From contig JAGBRZ010000201.1 of the NCBI GenBank assembly GCA_017632155.1, positions 1-8,163 of the forward strand: 8,163 nt of DNA, read 5' to 3'. Origin of the DNA: Clostridia bacterium (GTDB lineage Bacteria; Bacillota_A; Clostridia; Oscillospirales; CAG-272). This document shows, one piece after another, positions 1 through 5,313 of the stretch. Under the pieces are notes generated by a model, which was given only the letters and a program-made list of their open reading frames with translations, was not told the DNA's origin and made no database searches. The translations under genes and the position numbers were made by a program. Numbering within the stretch: the stretch's first letter is position 1; every line of letters begins with the position of its first letter.

Positions 1-648
1 CGTGTGATCCCAGAGGGCGTTATCTACTGGATGTTTAACCCGGACCGGCACATTGTTAGCAAGCTCCCGGATGATTTCACTTGCGTTGAAGCTGTCGTGG
101 CGGGTGATGGCGGCACGACCGATGCAACAAGCATCGGGTTTTACATTGCCGGATACATGGGAGACCGATACGCGCCGGGGGCGAAAGAATACCGGCTTTA
201 CAGGGTTGGCAACTGGTATTATGACCGGGGACAGATGGCAATGAGCGATCAGGCAAAAGCGATCTGCGGAGAGTTCCTCCCTTACATGCGGAACAAATAC
301 CGAATGCGGGAAAATGCCGTCTATATTGATCCGGCTTGTAAAGCTCTCAGGTTAGAAATTGAAAAATTCGGAATCATGACTGAAGGAGCGGATAACAATA
401 GCCATGATATCAAAGGCAGTACAAAAGGGCTGAAGGTCGGGGTTGAAATGTTGCAGTCTGGATTCAATGATGGAAGGGTTTTTCTTGTAGAGGATGAAAG
501 GTATGGAACGGAACCATTTGTGAAAGAGGCGGGGCTATATTGCGTCAATGAGCATGGGGAACCGGTGGACGCATACAACCATTGCTGTGATGAGGTCAGA
601 TATGGCAATAACCATTTCCTGAAATCATATGGGCTTTGGGGTTTATAA
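1..648 (+). CDS. Terminase large subunit, C-terminal nuclease part (partial)
   Basis: This is the 3' part of the phage packaging motor gene. The reading frame is open from base 1 with no credible start, so the ATPase half lies upstream of the window. About 215 residues are visible and match the RNase H-like nuclease domain of large terminases, which cuts concatemeric DNA at the portal. The expected acidic positions are present: an Asp in GDGGTTDATS (about residues 36-41 of the fragment), the Asp of YIDPA (about 109), and the C-terminal signature DAYNHCCDEVRY near residue 190, corresponding to the family's usual D..NH..D..RY ending. The portal gene follows after 16 bases, the standard order in A118/SPP1-type phages. 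The family call rests on motif order and context. The N-terminal Walker motifs cannot be checked here. Confidence 0.93.
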   Translation, partial: RVIPEGVIYWMFNPDRHIVSKLPDDFTCVEAVVAGDGGTTDATSIGFYIAGYMGDRYAPGAKEYRLYRVGNWYYDRGQMAMSDQAKAICGEFLPYMRNKYRMRENAVYIDPACKALRLEIEKFGIMTEGADNNSHDIKGSTKGLKVGVEMLQSGFNDGRVFLVEDERYGTEPFVKEAGLYCVNEHGEPVDAYNHCCDEVRYGNNHFLKSYGLWGL

Positions 649-664
649 GGCGGGTGAATAGCCT

Positions 665-2248
665 ATGGGCATCAGAGAATTTATCAAGAATCGGGTGAGC
701 AGAATGTCGGAAAGTCTGGATTTATTCCGCAAGGATGTTTTCGAACTGGATGGAGTCCCGGCTTTCCGGGAATACTACATCTCGTATATTTTTCCATGGC
801 AAGCGATCTATAAAGGATTCTACAAAGCGTGGCATGAAGTGACCATGAAAACGCTCAACAATCCGAAGGGTAAAAAGCGCATTATGTCCACGATGAACGC
901 CGGGAAGATGGCTTGTACTCAGATGGCGCGGTATATCTGGAATGAGCGTTGCTCGATCACAGCAAGCCGGGAAGATTCAGACGCAGAAGATGATCCGCTC
1001 AATGATTTCCTACAGGAAGTCCTGAAGGAAAACCGGTTCGGAACTGCGTTCGGTGATCTGCTTGAAAAGTCGCTTGCGCTCGGTGGCGGTGCGCTGAAAG
1101 AGTGGGTTGAAATCCCGAAAGATGAAAATGGTAACGATATCGGCGAAGGGAAAATCCGGCTCGGTTATGTAATGGCAAGTCAGTTTGTGCCGACGGCATG
1201 GGATAACAGCCGGGTCAGGTCCGGGATTTTCGTCAGCAGAGAAGCACGGGATGGATACTATTACACTATCGTCGAGTGGCATCATTGGGACGGGAATACA
1301 TACAGGGTAACAAATGATTTGTACCGGATGCCGATCAAGGAAACGGACGAACCGCAAAACATTCTCGGTTGGTGGTATCCGCTGAATGAGATTTACCCTC
1401 TGTTGTCCCCTGATACAACGATCTACGACGCACACACAACCTTCTTTCAGTATCTCAGGCCGTTCGGCGCGAATTATGCGGATGATAACTCCCCTCTTGG
1501 CATGAGCATTTACGCTCCTGCGCTTAATACATTGCATGGTCTGGATGTAATGTTCGACAGTCTGCAAAGGGAGTTCGTGCTTGGCAAAAAAAGGATCATT
1601 GCACCGGCACGGGCTATGCGGATGAGCGCATCCGTCAATGGCGGGAATCCGCAGAGGTATTTCGACGCTGACGATGAAGTTTGGGAGGCGTTGGCAACAG
1701 ATAACCCGGATGATCTGAAAATCTATGACAACAGTGTTGATCTGCGTGTTGAACCGCATATAACGGGCATAAACGGCGATCTAAGCATCCTCTGCGCACA
1801 GGTGGGATTTGATCCCGGCACGTTGTCATTCGACGCGACAAGGGGCTTAAAAACCGCCACAGAGGTAATATCTGAAAACAGTAAGACTTTCAGCACGGTT
1901 AAAGCGCATGAAAATATCCTGATTGATTCCCTTGAACAAATGGTCAACGCTATTTTTGAGTTGGCTGTACATTATGGGCTTACATGGCAAGGGCAGACAA
2001 TCGAAAGCCTGATTGCCGGTGGATATAATGTTAGTATCAAGTTTGATGATTCGATCATACAGGACAAGGATGCAGAGATCAATCAAGGGACAATGTTGGT
2101 CGGAGCGGGTTTGCTCAGCAAGAAAAAGTTCATGATTGACACGCTTGGTTATACACCGGAAGAAGCGGATGCGGAACTAAAGCAGATCAAAGCGGAAGGA
2201 ACCGGGAACAGTGTTGATGTAACAAGGCTTTTCGGCGGGATGGAATAA
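665..2248 (+). CDS. Phage portal protein (A118/SPP1 gp6-like)
   Basis: At 527 residues this has the usual size of a siphovirus portal, the dodecameric ring at one capsid vertex through which DNA enters and leaves and on which terminase and neck proteins dock. Residues 391-408 contain the stretch TRGLKTATEVISENSKTF, followed by TVKAHENIL, characteristic of A118-family portals. Upstream is a long alpha/beta region typical of the wing and stem, including DVMFDSLQREFVLGKKRI (about 294-311). The start at 665 is supported by AAGGCGGGTGA at 647-657, a near-consensus Shine-Dalgarno sequence seven bases upstream that overlaps the terminase stop. The C-terminus ends in a helical clip/crown-like region (EEADAELKQIKAEG). 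Unusually for this gene order, the next coding sequence begins only 208 bases later. Confidence 0.95.
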   Translation: MGIREFIKNRVSRMSESLDLFRKDVFELDGVPAFREYYISYIFPWQAIYKGFYKAWHEVTMKTLNNPKGKKRIMSTMNAGKMACTQMARYIWNERCSITASREDSDAEDDPLNDFLQEVLKENRFGTAFGDLLEKSLALGGGALKEWVEIPKDENGNDIGEGKIRLGYVMASQFVPTAWDNSRVRSGIFVSREARDGYYYTIVEWHHWDGNTYRVTNDLYRMPIKETDEPQNILGWWYPLNEIYPLLSPDTTIYDAHTTFFQYLRPFGANYADDNSPLGMSIYAPALNTLHGLDVMFDSLQREFVLGKKRIIAPARAMRMSASVNGGNPQRYFDADDEVWEALATDNPDDLKIYDNSVDLRVEPHITGINGDLSILCAQVGFDPGTLSFDATRGLKTATEVISENSKTFSTVKAHENILIDSLEQMVNAIFELAVHYGLTWQGQTIESLIAGGYNVSIKFDDSIIQDKDAEINQGTMLVGAGLLSKKKFMIDTLGYTPEEADAELKQIKAEGTGNSVDVTRLFGGME

Positions 2249-2441
2249 TGAGGCATTGTGCAAAAGGAGTGTCGGCAAGCCAGCCTTTGTAGTTCCCTTG
2301 CCGTGTCATGCAGAAAGTGGCGTGGGATAACTGTATGACCAAATGCATTATTGTGATAATTTGGTGTCTGGTTCTCAGCAAGAGCGAAAGCGCACTACTG
2401 GACTTAATTATCCGTTCGATTCGGATAGCCAAAAGAATTTG
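2249..2441 (+). ncRNA. Candidate structured RNA between portal and minor capsid genes
   Basis: This stretch shows no convincing coding sequence but is dense in adjacent inverted repeats. P1: CGGCAAG at 2273-2279 pairs with CTTGCCG at 2297-2303 (7 bp, 17-base loop). P2: GTCATGCAG at 2305-2313 pairs with CTGTATGAC at 2331-2339 (9 bp with one G-U, 17-base loop), separated from P1 by one base. P3: ACCAAAT at 2338-2344 pairs with ATTTGGT at 2359-2365. P4: TATCCG at 2409-2414 pairs with CGGATA at 2422-2427 around the loop TTCGATT, an exact tRNA T-loop pattern. A weak closing helix, AGTGT 2268-2272 with GCACT 2392-2396, is possible. There is no U-tract terminator, so it is probably transcribed as part of the operon mRNA. 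It could be a cis regulator of the next gene, a processed trans-acting RNA, or a structural RNA. I do not recognise a named family. The boundaries are estimates. Confidence 0.5.
2360..2434 (+). other. tRNA-like 3' domain (T-arm plus acceptor-like helix)
   Basis: TTTGGT at 2360-2365 can pair with GCCAAA at 2428-2433 (last pair U-G), directly stacked on the T-arm-like hairpin at 2409-2427 with loop TTCGATT. The span to A2434, which would be the discriminator, is 75 bases, the length of a tRNA. GTTC 2371-2374 with GAGC 2382-2385 gives a D-arm-like four-pair stem. However, no 5-bp anticodon stem can be drawn between 2386 and 2408, four rather than two bases separate the acceptor and D-like stems, and no CCA follows. 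It is therefore at most tRNA-like or a decayed tRNA, not a working tRNA gene. Its acceptor-like strand is also part of the competing P3 helix. Confidence 0.3.
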
Positions 2442-2443
2442 CA

Positions 2444-2449
2444 GGAGGG
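2444..2449 (+). promoter_or_regulatory. Ribosome binding site deciding the minor capsid start
   Basis: GGAGGG lies seven bases before ATG 2457. The frame is open further upstream to an ATG at 2343, but that ATG has no Shine-Dalgarno sequence and the extra 38 residues would be encoded by the structured region and have low-complexity, unphage-like content. An ATG at 2453 is out of frame. Confidence 0.8.
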
Positions 2450-2456
2450 TAAATGG

Positions 2457-3665
2457 ATGAATCCTGCTTTCCTTGATGAAATGTCGTGGCGAATGGCTGA
2501 AGTTTACGGCTCGGTTACGGATCGAATACTTGTAAACCTTGCACGGCATTTCAAACGGATCAAACCCGGCGAACCTATTCCCGGTGCTTTTGAGTATCAA
2601 GCAAGAATGCTTGCTCAGATCGGACAGGTTAACAGGGAAACAGCGCAGATTATCCTTGACAGTCTGGGCGGGGCTGATGAAGCTTTGCGGGATTGCCTGA
2701 ATGCGTCCATCATGGACGCATTGAAAAATGAGGAACCGAAGCTTAGAAAAGCCGCTGAAAAAGGGCTTTTGCTCGGTGGCGGATTCATCCCGCCGGAAGT
2801 CGAGCCGAACCAACTGCAAGCGTTTCAGGCGTATTATCGGCAGAGCGCGGATAAACTCAATCTGGTTAACACCGTCATGCTTGAAAGCACAGAAGCGGCA
2901 TACAGGGCAACGGTTAGCGATGTTGTCACCCGGATAAGCAACACGCAGGGAATCCTGAATGCGGCAACCGGCGAAGTTGTAACAGGTGTTAGCTCATGGA
3001 ATAGCGCAATGCACAACGCCGTAAAGAAAATGGTTGATAACGGTCTGACCGGGTTTATAGATCACGGCGGGCATCATTGGAGCCCTGAAGCTTACGTGGC
3101 TATGGATATTCGGACAACGGTTTTCAATACGGCGAGGGCGGCGATATGGGAAAGAGCGGATGATTTCGGCTCTGATCTCTATCAGGTATCAAGCCATAAC
3201 GGCGCGAGACCGCTGTGTTACCCATGGCAAGGGAAAGTCATTTCCCGGACGGATAACAGCAGGACCGTTGAAGACTTGGACGGAAACAAAATCCACGTTT
3301 ACGCTCAGTCAGAAACGACATACGGCGAAGCGGCAGGGCTGTTTGGCATCAACTGTCAGCATTACCCTATGACCTTTATACCGGGGCTTTCTACACTGAG
3401 GGGTGAACCGCAGAATGAAGAAGCAAACGAAAAAGCATATGCGGAAAGTCAGGAACAGCGGAGATTGGAAAGAAAGCTGAGAGCAGAAAAACGTGATCTT
3501 GCGGTATTGAAAGCACAGGGGGCAACAGATGAAGAAATAAAGGCACAGGCTGAAAGAGTCCGGGCGGCATCGGCTGATATAGATGATTTCTGCGATGCAA
3601 CCGGAAGAGCCAGACGGCGAAACCGGGAGTATACGCCCGTCAATGCTTCTTTCCCTGAAGAATAA
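2457..3665 (+). CDS. Phage minor capsid protein (Phage_min_cap2 / MuF-like)
   Basis: This 402-residue protein belongs to the minor head proteins found directly after A118-type portals. Such proteins are thought to bind the portal inside the procapsid; MuF relatives can be carried in the head and ejected with DNA. The N-terminal two thirds are mostly helical. The conserved core runs from about residue 245 to 310: SSHNGARPLCYPWQGK (245-260) and GLFGINCQHYP (294-304), in which Cys254, Trp257, Cys300 and His302 follow the usual H.GARP.C..WQGK...GINC.H pattern. After it, residues about 317-377 are rich in Glu, Lys, Arg and Ala and look like a long coiled coil. The very C-terminus is basic and then disordered. 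No separate toxin domain is visible. The start at 2457 is chosen on GGAGGG at 2444-2449. The zinc-ribbon gene follows after 15 bases. Confidence 0.9.
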   Translation: MNPAFLDEMSWRMAEVYGSVTDRILVNLARHFKRIKPGEPIPGAFEYQARMLAQIGQVNRETAQIILDSLGGADEALRDCLNASIMDALKNEEPKLRKAAEKGLLLGGGFIPPEVEPNQLQAFQAYYRQSADKLNLVNTVMLESTEAAYRATVSDVVTRISNTQGILNAATGEVVTGVSSWNSAMHNAVKKMVDNGLTGFIDHGGHHWSPEAYVAMDIRTTVFNTARAAIWERADDFGSDLYQVSSHNGARPLCYPWQGKVISRTDNSRTVEDLDGNKIHVYAQSETTYGEAAGLFGINCQHYPMTFIPGLSTLRGEPQNEEANEKAYAESQEQRRLERKLRAEKRDLAVLKAQGATDEEIKAQAERVRAASADIDDFCDATGRARRRNREYTPVNASFPEE

Positions 3666-3680
3666 AGAAAGGAGGGTCAA

Positions 3681-3866
3681 ATGATGTGCGATCACAAGAT
3701 GTTGAGGACGGTTGGAGACGAGGTTTTCTGTCAGGATTGCGGGGCAAAACTGACGCTTGATTTCCTTGCGGGTCAGAAAGCCGAAAAAACGGGTTCTGAT
3801 GCCGCTCCGCGCCGTAGGGTGAGCAAATCCTCAGCTAAAGAGAAAAGCCCTGATACGGGCAAATAA
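3681..3866 (+). CDS. Small zinc-ribbon protein of the head module
   Basis: This is a 61-residue protein of unknown function. Its N-terminal third holds a likely zinc site: Cys3-x-His5 and Cys17-x2-Cys20 (CDH...CQDCG), a small knuckle-type ribbon. The rest is a basic, Ser/Lys/Arg-rich disordered tail (RRRVSKSSAKEKSPD), which could contact DNA, RNA or acidic protein surfaces. GGAGGG at 3671-3676 precedes two consecutive ATG codons at 3681 and 3684. The second has the better spacing (seven bases against four), so the true protein may be one residue shorter. Tiny CxxC proteins are common at this place in clostridial phage head operons, but I know of no established role. Strong translation signals and tight placement argue that it is a real gene. 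Confidence 0.8.
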   Translation: MMCDHKMLRTVGDEVFCQDCGAKLTLDFLAGQKAEKTGSDAAPRRRVSKSSAKEKSPDTGK

Positions 3867-3887
3867 CACTGTTTACGGAGGTGCTAC

Positions 3888-4589
3888 ATGATTAGAACTC
3901 TAAAATGCTACACGTACAATGAGGACAACCGGTATTCTGAACTCGTTGGATTGTCCAGCGATGTGAAACCTGTTTCTGGTCTGGTAACCGGGAGCAAGTT
4001 TACGGAGGTCGATACAGGGATTGTGTATCTGTTTGACGAAGATTCGGAAGAATGGTTTGCGCAGAACAGCGGGAACGGAAAAACTTTGATTACAGGGGCA
4101 ACGGTCGTGCTTGGTTCTGCTCTGACCTATGACGGGACGGAGAAGACAAAAACCGTTACTTCCGTCACGGTAGGTGAAACTGTACTTGTTGCGGATACCG
4201 ATTACAAGGTAAAGAACAACAAAGGGACATATCCGGGTACGTATTACATGCAGATTATAGGGATCGGCAGTTATACGGGCGTTATCAATGAAGACTGGTC
4301 TATTGGTAAAGGTTCCGGCTCCGTGACTGCTTCCCCTGATTCACTCGCGCTCACTGAGGGCGGCGATGATGGGGAAAGCACGTTAACCGTCGTTGGTGAT
4401 GGGGTTATTACCGTTTCCAGTAGCGCGACAGCGGTTGCAACTGCTTCGTTGGCTGATAACAAGGTTATTATTTCCCCTGTTGCCGAGGGCAGTGCTACTA
4501 TCACAGTAACACTTGCGGACGGGACGCTGTACAACGGCGGCACAGATACGATCTCGGTAACCGTTGAAGCGGCGGCTGAGGGTGAATAA
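3888..4589 (+). CDS. Ig/YDG-domain protein, probable capsid decoration or head fibre
   Basis: This 233-residue protein has three visible parts. Residues 1-60 form a short phage-type domain with GSKFTEVDTGIVYLFDEDSEEW, a stretch that recurs in small structural proteins of Gram-positive phages. Residues about 66-139 match the YDG/MBG-type surface repeat: ITGATVVLGSALTYDGT, a DTDYKVK segment, and GIGSYTGVINEDWSI. Residues about 144-227 look like a Big_2-type Ig-like domain (SVTASPDSLALTEGG ... PVAEGSATITVTLADG ... TISVTV). It has no signal peptide or membrane segment. GGAGGTG at 3877-3883 is the ribosome binding site. The position before the scaffold and major capsid genes suggests a virion protein displayed on the head, perhaps binding host or mucosal glycans, as proposed for phage Ig-like domains. 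That function is inferred. The gene ends at the first of several tandem in-frame TAA codons. Confidence 0.8.
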   Translation: MIRTLKCYTYNEDNRYSELVGLSSDVKPVSGLVTGSKFTEVDTGIVYLFDEDSEEWFAQNSGNGKTLITGATVVLGSALTYDGTEKTKTVTSVTVGETVLVADTDYKVKNNKGTYPGTYYMQIIGIGSYTGVINEDWSIGKGSGSVTASPDSLALTEGGDDGESTLTVVGDGVITVSSSATAVATASLADNKVIISPVAEGSATITVTLADGTLYNGGTDTISVTVEAAAEGE

Positions 4590-4625
4590 CGCGAATAACG
4601 CGAATAACGCGAATAACGCGAATAA
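4581..4625 (+). repeat. Tandem 9-bp repeat carrying successive in-frame stop codons
   Basis: Four exact copies of CGCGAATAA occupy 4590-4625, preceded by a related copy GGTGAATAA at 4581-4589, which is the real end of the Ig/YDG gene. A further imperfect copy, TGGCGAATAA, follows at 4626-4635 with one extra base. Each full copy reads Arg-Glu-stop or Gly-Glu-stop, so the gene ends with five TAA codons in phase. The array most likely arose by slipped-strand duplication of the gene's last codons. Copy number may vary between related phages. Confidence 0.95.
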
Positions 4626-4651
4626 TGGCGAATAATAGCATGGGTTGAAAC

Positions 4652-4675
4652 AGGCATCCGAAAGGATGCTTTTTT
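4652..4675 (+). terminator. Rho-independent terminator before the scaffold gene
   Basis: GCATCC at 4654-4659 pairs perfectly with GGATGC at 4664-4669 around a stable GAAA tetraloop. The stem extends by G4653-T4670 and A4652-T4671, and an unbroken T run covers 4670-4675. This is a textbook intrinsic terminator on the + strand. It lies inside the late operon, 77 bases before the scaffold start, so it should reduce transcription into the scaffold and capsid genes unless read through, antiterminated or bypassed by a new promoter. Confidence 0.85.
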
Positions 4676-4685
4676 CATACAATCA

Positions 4686-4734
4686 CGACCGGCGGGTCGA
4701 TAAACACGCACCGGTGCATCACTCTATCGCACCG
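4686..4734 (+). promoter_or_regulatory. Two-hairpin leader ahead of the scaffold/capsid genes
   Basis: CGACC 4686-4690 pairs with GGTCG 4695-4699 around a GGCG loop. CGGTGC 4712-4717 pairs with GCACCG 4729-4734 around an 11-base loop. The sequence CGCACCG occurs twice (4707-4713 and 4728-4734), and 4708-4717 is itself a perfect palindrome, GCACCGGTGC, so the central CGGTGC has two alternative partners. The second stem ends six bases before the ribosome binding site. It may be a cis-acting RNA element, an operator for a dimeric protein, or an mRNA stabiliser. Structured RNAs have, from memory, been described upstream of Gp20-type scaffold genes; I cannot confirm a match. No clear -35/-10 promoter was seen between the terminator and the gene. 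Confidence 0.4.
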
Positions 4735-4740
4735 TAAAAA

Positions 4741-4747
4741 GGAGGAG
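4741..4747 (+). promoter_or_regulatory. Strong ribosome binding site of the scaffold gene
   Basis: GGAGGAG sits five bases before ATG 4753, in an A-rich unpaired context (AAAAA before it, TAAAA after it), just beyond the leader hairpin. It is among the strongest initiation sites in the window, consistent with the large amount of scaffold needed per procapsid. Confidence 0.85.
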
Positions 4748-4752
4748 TAAAA

Positions 4753-5292
4753 ATGGCTGGTATCTTTACAAGACCAGAACTGCAGAAGATCCTTGCGAAC
4801 GAAGACCTTTCATTGGATGACCGGCTCGACAAGATCATGAGCTTGCGCGGGCGTGATCTGGATGACGGGTACGTTTCAAGGTCGGCTGCAAAAGCGGACA
4901 GAGAACAGGCAATAGAAAAAGCGAAAGAAGAGTGGGAAAAAGCCCTTCCGAAGCCTGATATCAAGGCATCCGAAGAATACAAGGCCCTTGAAAACGAATT
5001 TGCTGGCTACAAAGCCATGCAGGAAGCAAGAGGGTCAGAAGTATTCAAGGGTGTAAAGCCGAAGTTCTTTGAAACCGTTTACGGAATGTTCAACGGAAGC
5101 GATAAACCGGAAGACGAGCGGATGAGCGCGATCCGCGAACAATGGCCGGAATATTTCACCGAAGAACAACCGGCGAAAGCGGCAGAGCCGAAAAATACGC
5201 CGCAGTTTTCACAGCAACCGGGAAGAACCGGAACTAACCCGGAAAGCGAAGAGGACAAAATTTTCCGGCAAATCAGCGAACAATGGAAATGA
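4753..5292 (+). CDS. Capsid scaffold protein (minor structural protein Gp20-like)
   Basis: This 179-residue, highly charged protein has no predicted globular core and sits immediately before the major capsid gene, the diagnostic location of scaffold proteins. Residues about 48-90 (AKADREQAIEKAKEEWEK and onward) are rich in Ala, Glu and Lys and should form a coiled coil. Residues about 139-165 are Pro/Gln/Gly-rich and flexible. The last 13 residues, DKIFRQISEQWK and nearby, form a short amphipathic helix like those by which scaffold C-termini bind the capsid protein. It assembles inside the procapsid to set shell size and leaves before or during packaging. No protease signature (Ser-His catalytic pair) is visible here or in the neighbours, so the scaffold is probably released rather than processed by a phage enzyme encoded in view. 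The size is typical of the Gp20 family. Confidence 0.85.
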   Translation: MAGIFTRPELQKILANEDLSLDDRLDKIMSLRGRDLDDGYVSRSAAKADREQAIEKAKEEWEKALPKPDIKASEEYKALENEFAGYKAMQEARGSEVFKGVKPKFFETVYGMFNGSDKPEDERMSAIREQWPEYFTEEQPAKAAEPKNTPQFSQQPGRTGTNPESEEDKIFRQISEQWK

Positions 5293-5313
5293 TAAGAAAG
5301 GTGTGAAATTGAG

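Noticed and set aside
1010..1759. Open frame of 249 codons on the - strand inside the portal gene
   Set aside because: Fully antisense to the portal. Its composition is that of a shadow and no family features are visible.
2352..2360. TGTGATAAT, resembling an extended -10 promoter element
   Set aside because: No -35 hexamer at usual spacing (the best, ATGACC at 2335-2340, is only 14 bases away), and the bases are part of the inverted repeats. It would need 5'-end mapping.
2360..2434. A functional tRNA gene
   Set aside because: The T-arm is excellent, but no anticodon stem and loop can be formed and there is no standard D-arm spacing, so it is listed only as tRNA-like.
2343..2456. Upstream start giving a 440-residue minor capsid protein
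   Set aside because: The ATG at 2343 lacks a ribosome binding site, and the 38 extra residues do not resemble the family N-terminus, while ATG 2457 has GGAGGG at good spacing.
2187..2819. Minus-strand open frame of 210 codons across the portal/minor capsid gap
   Set aside because: Overlaps two real genes at its ends, crosses the inverted repeats, and shows no domain. The gap is better explained as structured RNA.
4581..4635. CRISPR-like or origin-like iterons
   Set aside because: The 9-bp units are contiguous with no spacers and duplicate the gene's own final codons. Slippage is the simpler explanation.
4645..4683. TTGAAA ... TACAAT as a promoter for the scaffold gene
   Set aside because: The spacer is 27 bases, far from the usual 17, and the terminator hairpin lies between the two elements.
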